Of a stretch of 64,000 nucleotides of DNA, positions 8,606-17,332 are shown piece after piece. Source of the stretch: UBA8514 sp034933685 (lineage in GTDB: Bacteria > Bacillota > Clostridia > Lachnospirales > Anaerotignaceae). Numbering within the stretch: the first letter of the stretch is position 1; each line of letters starts with the position of its first letter. The notes under the pieces are model-generated. The model worked only from the letters and a program-made list of their open reading frames with translations. It ran no database searches and had not been told where the DNA came from. The stretch is from contig JAYFNB010000017.1 of NCBI GenBank assembly GCA_034933685.1, positions 310,001 to 374,000 on the forward strand, written 5' to 3'. A program made the translations under genes and the position numbers.

Positions 8606-8863
8606 ATGAAGGAGTACTTTACACAAGACCAAAAAGAACGAGAAATTAACAAGGTTATGATTGAAGATGATAATGTGCTTATAATGGGTGAATACATTGA
8701 AGGCGAAGGCAAAAGCTATGTGATTACAGGCAGTGCTGTAATAGACGGCGAAACCTATCACGATTTTCAAGTGGAGTTTGAGCTTCTTAACGAGCCGGAG
8801 GAAAAAACGGCAGAGGCTGTTATGAGCCAAGAGTGGGACTGGTATGATTATTTGTGTGATTAG
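8606..8863 (+). CDS. Small acidic protein of unknown function
   Basis: An 85-residue, strongly acidic protein preceded by AAAGGAGG at good spacing and followed by an intrinsic terminator, so it looks like a real monocistronic gene. It has no membrane segment or signal peptide. The pattern is alternating beta-type stretches (VLIMGEYIEGEG, SYVITGSAVIDGETY, DFQVEFELL) ending in an aromatic, acidic tail with WDWYDYLCD. The layout recalls small one-domain beta-rich clostridial proteins, but I do not recognise the family. Confidence 0.7.
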   Translation: MKEYFTQDQKEREINKVMIEDDNVLIMGEYIEGEGKSYVITGSAVIDGETYHDFQVEFELLNEPEEKTAEAVMSQEWDWYDYLCD

Positions 8864-8870
8864 GAAACTA

Positions 8871-8908
8871 ATAAGAACTGATATTAATTTTTATCAGTTC
8901 TTATTTTT
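8871..8908 (+). terminator. Intrinsic terminator
   Basis: Stem AAGAACTGAT with ATCAGTTCTT followed by a T-rich run, directly after the 85-residue protein gene. Confidence 0.85.
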
Positions 8909-8922
8909 ATGAATGTATCTAC

Positions 8923-9279
8923 CTATAGGCTGTAGTAATTTTCAAAATAGAAAACTACTGCAAGTAAAATTATGTATGCGAAATGATTTAATGCTGCATT
9001 TCTTGCAGTTTTTTTAGCTAGTTCAATATTATTTTTATCCTTTAGGTATTTAATATAATCAGTTGCATAGAAATGTGCACTGCCAATTAAAAGAGAAAAT
9101 TTAATAAAAATAAAGCAGTCTGCTCCATTTATAACAAAAGGACGAACAACTAACAAAATCATTAAAAATCCAACATTAAATAGATATTGCCAACCCGATG
9201 ACAAAGAGTTTTTAAGCTTATAATTTAAAATAGCGGGGATACCTATCAATAATAGTTCTAGAAAGATTAAAATAATCAT
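8923..9279 (-). CDS. Small integral membrane protein, unknown
   Basis: A 118-residue protein with roughly three to four hydrophobic segments: about residues 1-18, 33-50, 55-70 and 98-116. The hydrophilic stretch between the last two (TDYIKYLKDKNN...) is basic. AAAGGGGA lies before the ATG. It sits downstream of the aminotransferase on the same strand but with a 64-base gap. No family is recognised and no function is proposed. Confidence 0.7.
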   Translation of the reverse strand: MIILIFLELLLIGIPAILNYKLKNSLSSGWQYLFNVGFLMILLVVRPFVINGADCFIFIKFSLLIGSAHFYATDYIKYLKDKNNIELAKKTARNAALNHFAYIILLAVVFYFENYYSL

Positions 9280-9343
9280 AAAATTCCCCTTTCATAAGCT
9301 TATCATATTTCAAAGAGATACAATAACTTAATGGTTTGACACT

Positions 9344-10525
9344 TTATCTGAAGTTACCATTGGCTAAAGTTGCTTTTTTCTTTAAGCTTTCAAGGCGGTT
9401 CAGTGCTTGTGTAAGGGTATCTTCGCTTTTTGCAAAATGAAACCTAATGTAGTTATTTATGCCTTCGCGGAAGAAACTTGAGCCGGGAACAGCACCCACG
9501 CCAACTTCACGTGCAAGCCATGTACAAAACTCAATGTCATCTTTAACTTTAAATTCTGATACATCAACCATAACATAGTATGCACCTTGTGGGTCGGTGA
9601 AGCTAAGGTCTAGCCGTTTCATTCCATTAATAAATAAATCTTTTTTGTTTTTGTAAACATCTAAAAGCTCTGCATAGTAGCTGTCATCAAAATTAAGTGC
9701 AGTTACAATGGCTTCCTGCAAAGGCGCAGCCGCACCAACGGTAAGGAAATCATGAACTTTTTTTGCTACGTCTATAACATGTGGAGGTGCAATTATATAG
9801 CCTAAACGCCAGCCTGTTATGGAATAGGTTTTTGAAAGAGAGTTGCAGGTTATTGTTCTTTCAAACATACCTGGCAGGTTTGAAAAATATATATGTTTAT
9901 TAGGTTCATACACAATATGCTCATATACTTCGTCGGTAATAACGAAAGTGTCATATTTTTGTGCCAATTCTGCAATAATTTTAAGCTCCTCCATTGTGAA
10001 AACCCTTCCGCATGGGTTTGAAGGATTGCAGAGAATTAGTGCTTTAGGTTTTTGTTTAAATGCTGTCTCTAAAACATCAGCGTCAAAGGTAAATTTGGGT
10101 GGATTAAGTGGTACATAAATTGGCACTGCGCCAGTTAAAATAGCATCTGCACCATAATTTTCGTAAAATGGTGAGAATACGATTACTTTGTCGCCAACAT
10201 TGCACACAGACATCATGGTTGCCATCATTGCTTCAGTAGAACCGCAGGTAACAACTATATTTTTGTTTGGGTCTATTTTCTGACCTGTAAAGTGTTCATG
10301 TTTTTTTGCCAATGATTCACGCATACGCTGTGAACCCCATGTAACTTCATATTGATGATGGTTTTCATAGGTAACAGTAGCAAGCCTATCTAATAGCGGT
10401 TTCGGCGGATTAAAATCCGGAAAGCCCTGAGAAAGGTTTATGGCATTATAATCAAGAGAAATTCGGGTCATTTTTCGTATCATGGATTCAGTAAAGGTAT
10501 CGGTTCTGTTACTTAAAGCTGGCAT
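9344..10525 (-). CDS. PLP-dependent aminotransferase, class I/II
   Basis: A 393-residue fold-type I aminotransferase. Seen: the substrate-contact stretch INLSQGFPDF near residue 34, ALILCNPSNPCGR near 163, ITDEVYEHIVY near 196, the PLP Schiff-base Lys in NSLSKTYSITGWRLGY near 229, and RFHFA near the end with the carboxylate-binding Arg. It groups with aspartate/methionine/kynurenine-type aminotransferases; the amino donor cannot be told from sequence alone. The start ATG has TAGGAGG at good spacing. It is divergent from the alarmone synthetase gene. Confidence 0.92.
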   Translation of the reverse strand: MPALSNRTDTFTESMIRKMTRISLDYNAINLSQGFPDFNPPKPLLDRLATVTYENHHQYEVTWGSQRMRESLAKKHEHFTGQKIDPNKNIVVTCGSTEAMMATMMSVCNVGDKVIVFSPFYENYGADAILTGAVPIYVPLNPPKFTFDADVLETAFKQKPKALILCNPSNPCGRVFTMEELKIIAELAQKYDTFVITDEVYEHIVYEPNKHIYFSNLPGMFERTITCNSLSKTYSITGWRLGYIIAPPHVIDVAKKVHDFLTVGAAAPLQEAIVTALNFDDSYYAELLDVYKNKKDLFINGMKRLDLSFTDPQGAYYVMVDVSEFKVKDDIEFCTWLAREVGVGAVPGSSFFREGINNYIRFHFAKSEDTLTQALNRLESLKKKATLANGNFR

Positions 10526-10641
10526 AATAATCCTCCTAGGTAAATGTGTCTATAGCTATGTATTTTATACAAAAAATTCTTACAAGTCTATAGCAATTAT
10601 ACAAATTAACGAACTTTATTGGAATTATAAGGTTTAAATCA

Positions 10642-10670
10642 TTGATTAATGCCACAAAAGATAGTAAAAT
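10642..10670 (+). promoter_or_regulatory. Promoter for the alarmone synthetase operon
   Basis: TTGATT at 10642-10647 and TAAAAT at 10665-10670 with a 17-base spacer, 52 bases before the TTG start. It lies in the divergent intergenic region with the aminotransferase gene. Confidence 0.5.
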
Positions 10671-10721
10671 GATATTGTATAAAAATAAATACAAAGAATA
10701 CATAATAAGGGAGCTGTAGTT

Positions 10722-11519
10722 TTGGAAATACTTAACTGGAAAGAAATGCTTTACCCATACGAGCAGGCTGTTGCAGAGCTTACACTTAAGCTGGAGTATA
10801 CTATGATGGAATATAAAAGCCTTGGTATGTATTCACCTTTGGAAAGTATTACAGGCAGGGTTAAAAAGCCATCAAGCATATTGGAAAAAGCAAAGAAAAA
10901 AGGCATACCACTTAATAAAATAGAGACGGAGATAGAGGATATAGCTGGAGTCAGAATTTTGTGCCAGTTTGTGGAGGATATTCCAAAGGTTATTTCCCTT
11001 ATACATCGTCGTGATGGGCGAGACCTTACTATACTTGAAGAAAGAGACTATATTGCAAATACAAAGCCAAGCGGTTACAGAAGCTATCACATTATAATTA
11101 AGTACCCAATAAATTCAGTTGCGGGCTATCGTGAAATTTTGGCAGAGATACAAATACGCACCCTTGCAATGAATTTTTGGGCAGTTACAGAGCATTCCCT
11201 TAAATACAAATATAGTGGAAATATACCACAGGATATTAAAGACAGATTGCTGAACTGCGCTGAGGCCGCGTTTAACATGGATAATGAAATGAGTACCATT
11301 CGAAATGAAATAATGTATGCGCAACGCATAAACAAGCTGAAAGATAACTTGATTGCTGATATTATAGACCACATACAAAATTTGTATTTTGTGGCAAAGC
11401 TAGACGAAATGGAAGATGTTAACAAACAGTTTGTTGAACTGTGGAGCAACGGAAACATAGAAAGCCTTAAAGCCTTCAAAGAAAAACTTAGTGAAATGGC
11501 GAAGGTATATGGAGTATAG
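10722..11519 (+). CDS. Small alarmone synthetase, GTP pyrophosphokinase (RelQ/YjbM type)
   Basis: A 265-residue RelA/SpoT synthetase domain without HD hydrolase, TGS or ACT domains, so a small alarmone synthetase making (p)ppGpp. Seen: IEDIAGVRILCQFVEDI near residue 70, the YIANTKPSGYRSYH motif near 107, and the AEIQIRTLAMNFWAVTEH motif near 140, all hallmark synthetase segments. It starts at TTG with AAGGGAG upstream. It is followed five bases later by a metallophosphoesterase gene, probably in one transcript. Confidence 0.93.
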   Translation: MEILNWKEMLYPYEQAVAELTLKLEYTMMEYKSLGMYSPLESITGRVKKPSSILEKAKKKGIPLNKIETEIEDIAGVRILCQFVEDIPKVISLIHRRDGRDLTILEERDYIANTKPSGYRSYHIIIKYPINSVAGYREILAEIQIRTLAMNFWAVTEHSLKYKYSGNIPQDIKDRLLNCAEAAFNMDNEMSTIRNEIMYAQRINKLKDNLIADIIDHIQNLYFVAKLDEMEDVNKQFVELWSNGNIESLKAFKEKLSEMAKVYGV

Positions 11520-11524
11520 AATTT

Positions 11525-12214
11525 ATGGGTTTATTTGCAATAGGAGATTTACATTTATCGGGATTTAAGCCAAAGCCCATGGACATATTCGGAACAAATT
11601 GGCATCAGCATCAAAAAAAAATAGAAGATAATTGGTGTAAAATCATTACAGAAGATGACACTATCTTAATCCCCGGAGATATCTCTTGGGGACTTAATTT
11701 GTGCGAAGCAAAATGTGATTTGGATTTTTTGGCGCAGTTACCTGGAAAAAAGCTTTTGTTAAGAGGAAATCATGATTATTGGTGGGGCAGTGTGTCACGC
11801 CTTAATTCCATGTATGAAAAAATGTACTTTATTCAGAATGACTATGTGGAGTATAATGGAAAAGCTGTATGCGGTTCAAGAGGGTGGACGTTGCCAAATG
11901 AGCAGAGGTTTGACGCAAATGACATAAAAACCTACAAACGAGAGCTCATAAGGTGTAGGCTGTCACTGGAGCGTGCTGCAAAAAATAAATATGAGGAAAT
12001 AGTTTTTATGATGCATTTTCCGCCTGCCATGTTTGGCGCAACGGAAAATGCGTTTGTGGATATACTAAAAGAGTATCCAGTAAAAACCGTCGTTTACGGA
12101 CATCTTCATGGCATGGACAATTTTGCAGTAGGAATAAAAGGCATTCACGATGGTATAGAATACCATTTGGTATCGTCGGACTTTTTGGACTTTTGTCCTA
12201 AGAAAATAATGTGA
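11525..12214 (+). CDS. Calcineurin-like metallophosphoesterase
   Basis: A 229-residue two-metal phosphoesterase. The ordered ligand motifs are all visible: GDLHLSG near residue 7, GDISWG near 50, GNHDYWW near 80, MMHFPP near 162 and VYGHLHG near 192. Family members hydrolyse nucleotides or phosphoproteins; the substrate here is unknown. GGAG from the previous gene's last codons serves as its ribosome site, suggesting coupled translation with the alarmone synthetase. Confidence 0.9.
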   Translation: MGLFAIGDLHLSGFKPKPMDIFGTNWHQHQKKIEDNWCKIITEDDTILIPGDISWGLNLCEAKCDLDFLAQLPGKKLLLRGNHDYWWGSVSRLNSMYEKMYFIQNDYVEYNGKAVCGSRGWTLPNEQRFDANDIKTYKRELIRCRLSLERAAKNKYEEIVFMMHFPPAMFGATENAFVDILKEYPVKTVVYGHLHGMDNFAVGIKGIHDGIEYHLVSSDFLDFCPKKIM

Positions 12215-12229
12215 GAGGAGAAATAACCT

Positions 12230-12676
12230 ATGGTAATTATGATTATTGATGGGCAGGGCGGCGGTGTTGGAAAAGCTGTTATCGAGAAGTTAAAGCCCAT
12301 ACTTCCAGAGGAACATCAGCTTGTGGCTGTAGGAACAAACTCTATAGCATCAGCAAATATGATGAAGGCTGGGGCAGTTAATGTTGCAACAGGAGAAAAT
12401 GCAGTTAAATATAATGCACAAAGAGCTGACATAATAATAGGCAGTGTTGGCATAATATCTGCAAACGCAATGTTTGGGGAACTGTCACCTGAAATGGCTA
12501 ATGCTATAAGCGAGAGCGAAGCTATGAAAATATTAATACCGCTTAAACGCTGTGGTCTATATGTAGTGGGTGTGAATACCGATTCTATGCCAAAGATGAT
12601 TGACGAGGCTATTGATGTTGCAATGGATTGCATTAAGGGAATGAAACACTCGCACAATAGGCACTATCATTGCTAG
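12230..12676 (+). CDS. DUF3842 family protein
   Basis: A 148-residue protein beginning IIDGQGGGVGKAVIEKL, a glycine-rich nucleotide-binding-like loop, followed by alternating strand and helix. It matches the clostridial DUF3842 family by that N-terminus and the ADIIIGSVGII and MPKMIDEA segments. The C-terminus is His-rich (SHNRHYHC), which may bind metal. GAGAGGAG precedes the ATG. It lies between a metallophosphoesterase and the manganese exporter mntP; function unknown. Confidence 0.8.
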   Translation: MVIMIIDGQGGGVGKAVIEKLKPILPEEHQLVAVGTNSIASANMMKAGAVNVATGENAVKYNAQRADIIIGSVGIISANAMFGELSPEMANAISESEAMKILIPLKRCGLYVVGVNTDSMPKMIDEAIDVAMDCIKGMKHSHNRHYHC

Positions 12677-12711
12677 GTTCTGTTTTAAAATTTTAATTTC
12701 AGGAGATTTCT

Positions 12712-13281
12712 ATGGGTATAGTTACGGTTTTTTTAATAGCGGTAAGCCTTGCAATGGATGCTTTTGCAGTTTCAGTATCTAATGGGATAGCAATGAAAAA
12801 TTTTAGGGTGTCTGATGGCGTTAAAATGGGTACTTTCTTTGGAGTGTTTCAGTGCATGATGCCTTTGCTTGGCTGGGTTTTGGGAAACAGTGTTCGCGTG
12901 TATATTGAGGCTGTGGATCACTGGATAGCGTTTATACTTCTTCTGCTTATAGGCGGAAATATGGTAAAAGAGTCATTAAGTAAAGACTGTGATGAAGATA
13001 TCAGCAAATGTGATTTTGCACTAACAAATAAGAAACTGATTTTACAGGCAATTGCTACTAGCATAGATGCCCTCGCTGTTGGAATTAGTTTTGCAATGCT
13101 TAATGTGGATATAATAAGTGCGGCAATTATTATAGGCTTGGTATGCTTTGTTATATCCTTTGTTGGAGGAAGCCTTGGGAAAAAATTAGGTGAAGTATTT
13201 GAAGAGCGAGCTGAATTTTTAGGTGGAATTGTACTTATAGTAATAGGGGCAAAAATACTTGCTGAACATTTGATTTTTTAA
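12712..13281 (+). CDS. mntP: Manganese efflux pump MntP
   Basis: A 189-residue protein with six hydrophobic segments. The two DAFAVS/DALAVG motifs, near residues 16 and 122 (SLAMDAFAVSVSNG and TSIDALAVGISFA), are the signature of the MntP family, which exports Mn2+. CAGGAGAT precedes the ATG. The 35-base gap from the previous gene leaves no room for a yybP-ykoY Mn riboswitch. Confidence 0.95.
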   Translation: MGIVTVFLIAVSLAMDAFAVSVSNGIAMKNFRVSDGVKMGTFFGVFQCMMPLLGWVLGNSVRVYIEAVDHWIAFILLLLIGGNMVKESLSKDCDEDISKCDFALTNKKLILQAIATSIDALAVGISFAMLNVDIISAAIIIGLVCFVISFVGGSLGKKLGEVFEERAEFLGGIVLIVIGAKILAEHLIF

Positions 13282-13401
13282 GCTATAATGACGGGGTAGT
13301 GTACTGGTGGACTGACCGTAATAGTAATAAAATTACCGAAAAAAGTGAAAAATAAAGCGAAAAATGCTCAAAAAGCACCAAAACAATATTTTTCGCCTAT
13401 G

Positions 13402-13417
13402 CCGAAACCGGTTTCGG
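13402..13417. promoter_or_regulatory. Perfect 16-bp palindrome upstream of the PFOR promoter
   Basis: CCGAAACCGGTTTCGG, a perfect dyad, ends 10 bases before the -35 of the PFOR promoter. It lacks a T-run so is not a terminator. Its form (central CCGG, flanking AAA/TTT) resembles LacI-family operators; the regulator is not in the window. Confidence 0.55.
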
Positions 13418-13427
13418 GAATTTAGCA

Positions 13428-13456
13428 TTGAATTATCTTCTTTCTTGTTCTATAAT
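13428..13456 (+). promoter_or_regulatory. Promoter for pyruvate:ferredoxin oxidoreductase
   Basis: TTGAAT at 13428-13433 and a perfect TATAAT at 13451-13456 with a 17-base spacer, giving an untranslated leader of about 80 AT-rich bases. Confidence 0.8.
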
Positions 13457-13541
13457 AAATACATTGTAATATTAAATTTACAATTAATGCTTAATAATTA
13501 AATTTAATGTTAATATTTAAAGTTGAAAGGGAGTTTTTAGT

Positions 13542-16500
13542 ATGTCTAAAGTAATGAAAACAATGGACGGAAACGAGGCTGCTGCTTACGCATCATATGC
13601 GTTTACAGAGGTAGCTGGTATTTTCCCAATTACACCATCATCTCCTATGGCTGAAAAAACAGATGATTGGTCAGCAAACGGCAAGAAAAACATTTTCGGA
13701 CAGACTGTAAAAGTAATTGAAATGCAGTCTGAAGCAGGTGCTTCAGGTACAGTTCACGGCTCACTGGCAGCTGGTGCACTTACAACAACTTATACCGCAA
13801 GCCAGGGCTTACTTCTTATGATTCCTAACATGTACAAAATTGCAGGTGAATTATTACCATGTGTATTCCATGTTAGCGCACGTGCTCTTGCTTCACATGC
13901 ACTTTCAATTTTTGGTGACCATTCAGACGTAATGGCTTGCCGTCAGACAGGTTTTGCATTACTTGCATCTAACAGTGTTCAGGAAGTTATGGACCTTGGA
14001 GCTGTTGCACACCTTGCTACAATTGAAGGCAGAGTTCCTTTCCTTCACTTCTTTGATGGCTTCCGTACATCACACGAAATTCAGAAAATTGAATGTCTAG
14101 ATTATGATGACCTTAAAAACATTACAGACCTTGACGCTGTAAACAGATTCAGAAGAAATGCTTTAAATCCAGAACATCCAGTTCTTCGTGGTACAGCACA
14201 GAACCCTGATATTTTCTTCCAGGCAAGAGAGGCTTGTAACCCATTCTACGATGATATTGTTGGAACAACAGAAAAATATATGGCTGAAGTTAGCAAACTT
14301 ACAGGCAGAGATTACAAATTATTTAACTACTATGGTGCACCAGATGCAGACAGAGTTATTATTGCTATGGGTTCTGCTTGTGAAGCTATTGAAGAAACAA
14401 TTGACTATTTAACAGCTAAGGGCGAAAAAGTTGGTATGGTTAAAGTTCACCTTTACAGACCATTCTCAGCTAAGCATTTACTTGCAGCCATTCCTGAAAC
14501 AGCTAAAAAGATTGCTGTTCTTGACAGAACAAAAGAGCCAGGCGCACTTGGCGAGCCTTTATATCAGGATGTTTGTACCGCTATGTTTGAAGCTAAAGAA
14601 CAGCCTATGATTATTGCAGGCCGTTACGGTCTTGGTTCAAAAGACGTTACACCAGCACAGTTTATTGCTGTGTACGAAAACCTTAAAGCAGACAAGCCTA
14701 TGAACCACTTTACAATGGGTATTGTTGACGACGTTACAAACCTTTCACTTAATGTAGGCGCAGAAGTTAATGTAACAGGCGACGATGGTACAATCGCTTG
14801 TAAATTCTGGGGTCTTGGTGCTGACGGTACAGTTGGTGCAAACAAAAATTCTATTAAAATTATTGGTGACCATACAGATATGTATGCTCAGGCTTATTTC
14901 TCATATGATTCAAAGAAATCGGGCGGTATTACACAGAGCCATTTGCGTTTTGGTAAAAAACCAATCCGTTCAACATATCTTGTAAAAACTGCTAACTTTG
15001 TAGCTTGCCATAAGCAGGAGTATGTAAATCTTTATGATATGCATTCTGAACTTAACCCAGGTGGAAAATTCCTTCTTAATACAGAGTGGACAACAGAAGA
15101 ATTAAACGAAAAGCTTCCAGCAGCTATGAAGCAATATTTTGCTAAAAATAATATTAAATTCTACACAATTAACGGTACACAAATTGCTAAAGAAATTGGC
15201 CTTGGCAACAGAATTAACTCTGTTTTACAGGCAGCATTCTTTAAGCTTGCAAACATTATTCCTATTGATGAAGCTGTTGGCTACATGAAGGAAGCTATTA
15301 AAAAGAGCTATGGTAAAAAGGGTGATGCAATACTTAACATGAACTTCGCTGCTATTGATAAGGGCGTTGACGGTGCTGTTGAAGTTCCAGTTCCTGCGGA
15401 TTGGGCAAATGCTACAGATGTTGCTGCTACTTCTAAGAGGGAAGTGCCTGCTTTTGTTAAGGATGTTGTTGAGCCTATCAATGCACAAAAAGGTGATTTC
15501 CTTCCTGTAAGTGCCTTTGTTGGCCGTGAAGATGGTACATTCCCACAGGGTACAGCTGCTTATGAAAAACGTGGTGTTGCTGTTGACCTTCCAGAGTGGA
15601 ATAAGGATACATGTATTCAGTGTAACCAGTGCTCTTATGTTTGTCCTCATGCTTCAATTCGTCCATTCCTTCTTACAGAGGAAGAGGCTAAAGCTGCTCC
15701 TTCAGCATTTGAAACAGTTGATGCAAAGGGTAAAGGTCTTGAAGGACTTAAATTCAGAGTTCAGGTATCTGCACTAGACTGTATGGGTTGCGGAAGTTGC
15801 GCAGTAGTTTGCCCATCTAAAGTAAAATCTCTTGTTATGAAGCCAGCTGCAACTCAGAGTGTAGAAATTGATAACTGGGATTATGCAGTTGAGAAGGTTG
15901 CAGTTAAGGAAAATGTTGTTCCTAAAGATAACGTAAAGGGTAGCCAGTTTGTACAGCCATTGCTTGAGTTCAGTGGTGCTTGTGCAGGTTGTGGCGAAAC
16001 ACCTTATGCTAAACTTATTACACAGCTTTTTGGTGATAGAATGTATATCGCTAATGCAACAGGCTGTTCATCAATTTGGGGTGGTTCTGCACCATCTACA
16101 CCATATACAACAAACCACAAGGGACATGGTCCTGCTTGGGCAAACTCTTTGTTTGAAGACAATGCAGAATTTGGTTTAGGTATGGCAATGGCTGTTAAAC
16201 AGATGAGAGAGGGTCTTAAAGTTAAACTTGAAGAACTTAAAGCTGTTAAGGGCTGTGAAGTTATGTCTGAAACAATTGATGCTTATATTAACACAATGAA
16301 CGATGGCGAAGCTAATAAAGTAGCTACAACTAACCTTGTTGCACTTCTTGAAAAATTTGAGGGCAGTGCTGAGGCTAAGACTATTGTTAATTTCGTACTT
16401 GAAAATAAAGACCAGCTTGCTAAGAAGAGCCAGTGGATTTTCGGTGGTGACGGATGGGCTTACGACATCGGTTACGGCGGACTTGACCATGTTCTTGCTT

Positions 16501-17066
16501 CAGGCGAAGATGTAAACGTATTTGTATTTGATACAGAGGTTTACTCTAACACAGGCGGTCAGGCTTCTAAGGCTACACCAGCAGGTGCTGTTGCGCAGTT
16601 TGCTGCAAGTGGCAAGAAGATTAAGAAAAAAGACCTTGGTATGATGGCAATAAGCTATGGTTATGTATACGTTGCACAGGTTGCAATGGGTGCAAATCAG
16701 GGACAGCTTGTTAAAGCATTACTTGAGGCAGAAGCTTATGATGGTCCTTCACTGATCATTGCTTATGCTCCATGTATTAACCACGGTATTAAAATGTCAG
16801 GTGCACAGACAGAAATTAAGAAAGCTGTTGAAGCAGGTTACTGGCATATGTATCGCTTTAATCCAGAGCTTAAGGCACAGGGTAAAAACCCATTTGTTTT
16901 GGATTCCAAAGAGCCAACAGCTAGTTTCCAGGATTTCATAAGAGGAGAGGTTCGTTACACTTCACTTCTTAGAACATTCCCAGGAATTGCGGAAGAACTT
17001 TTCCTTAAAGCAGAAGAAGATGCTAAGGAAAGACTTGAAGGCTACAAAAGACTTGCTGCACAATAA
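13542..17066 (+). CDS. nifJ: Pyruvate:ferredoxin (flavodoxin) oxidoreductase
   Basis: A 1174-residue single-chain PFOR, which converts pyruvate and CoA to acetyl-CoA, CO2 and reduced ferredoxin, the main electron source of clostridial fermentation. Seen: the N-terminal pyruvate-binding domain (MDGNEAAAYASYAFTEVA, ITPSSPMAE), a 2x[4Fe-4S] ferredoxin domain with CIQCNQCSYVC near residue 691 and CMGCGSCAVVC near 747, a further CAGCGETPY motif near 822, and the TPP motif GDGWAYDIGYGG near 968. Codon use favours a narrow set of codons more than its neighbours do, consistent with high expression. It is monocistronic between its own promoter and terminator. Confidence 0.98.
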   Translation: MSKVMKTMDGNEAAAYASYAFTEVAGIFPITPSSPMAEKTDDWSANGKKNIFGQTVKVIEMQSEAGASGTVHGSLAAGALTTTYTASQGLLLMIPNMYKIAGELLPCVFHVSARALASHALSIFGDHSDVMACRQTGFALLASNSVQEVMDLGAVAHLATIEGRVPFLHFFDGFRTSHEIQKIECLDYDDLKNITDLDAVNRFRRNALNPEHPVLRGTAQNPDIFFQAREACNPFYDDIVGTTEKYMAEVSKLTGRDYKLFNYYGAPDADRVIIAMGSACEAIEETIDYLTAKGEKVGMVKVHLYRPFSAKHLLAAIPETAKKIAVLDRTKEPGALGEPLYQDVCTAMFEAKEQPMIIAGRYGLGSKDVTPAQFIAVYENLKADKPMNHFTMGIVDDVTNLSLNVGAEVNVTGDDGTIACKFWGLGADGTVGANKNSIKIIGDHTDMYAQAYFSYDSKKSGGITQSHLRFGKKPIRSTYLVKTANFVACHKQEYVNLYDMHSELNPGGKFLLNTEWTTEELNEKLPAAMKQYFAKNNIKFYTINGTQIAKEIGLGNRINSVLQAAFFKLANIIPIDEAVGYMKEAIKKSYGKKGDAILNMNFAAIDKGVDGAVEVPVPADWANATDVAATSKREVPAFVKDVVEPINAQKGDFLPVSAFVGREDGTFPQGTAAYEKRGVAVDLPEWNKDTCIQCNQCSYVCPHASIRPFLLTEEEAKAAPSAFETVDAKGKGLEGLKFRVQVSALDCMGCGSCAVVCPSKVKSLVMKPAATQSVEIDNWDYAVEKVAVKENVVPKDNVKGSQFVQPLLEFSGACAGCGETPYAKLITQLFGDRMYIANATGCSSIWGGSAPSTPYTTNHKGHGPAWANSLFEDNAEFGLGMAMAVKQMREGLKVKLEELKAVKGCEVMSETIDAYINTMNDGEANKVATTNLVALLEKFEGSAEAKTIVNFVLENKDQLAKKSQWIFGGDGWAYDIGYGGLDHVLASGEDVNVFVFDTEVYSNTGGQASKATPAGAVAQFAASGKKIKKKDLGMMAISYGYVYVAQVAMGANQGQLVKALLEAEAYDGPSLIIAYAPCINHGIKMSGAQTEIKKAVEAGYWHMYRFNPELKAQGKNPFVLDSKEPTASFQDFIRGEVRYTSLLRTFPGIAEELFLKAEEDAKERLEGYKRLAAQ

Positions 17067-17086
17067 TAAAATATAGATTAAATTTG

Positions 17087-17125
17087 AAATGGCTTTGCTT
17101 GGATTTTTCAGGCAAAGCCATTTTT
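17087..17125 (+). terminator. Intrinsic terminator after PFOR
   Basis: Stem AAATGGCTTTGC with GCAAAGCCATTT and a T-run. Confidence 0.92.
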
Positions 17126-17210
17126 AGTTTTAAAATTTTAAAAAGTTACAACTAAATTTTTGTGCTTAATAATGTTATTAAAATTATTATTTTCAAATTA
17201 GAAAACTTTG

Positions 17211-17239
17211 TTGAAAGGTAAAAGTTTTTATGATATATT
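17211..17239 (+). promoter_or_regulatory. Promoter for the chemoreceptor gene
   Basis: TTGAAA at 17211-17216 and TATATT at 17234-17239 with a 17-base spacer. This looks like a housekeeping promoter; I saw no SigD-type GCCGATAT element. Confidence 0.65.
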
Positions 17240-17332
17240 TGGTAAACATCTCATGTTTAAAAGTTGATTATCTTTAAAATTGAAAGAAAAAGTTAATATT
17301 TTTAAAGTTTAATTATGATTGGAGGCGGTTTT

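Noticed and set aside
12677..12711. Manganese (yybP-ykoY) riboswitch before mntP
   Set aside because: The gap is 35 bases, too short.
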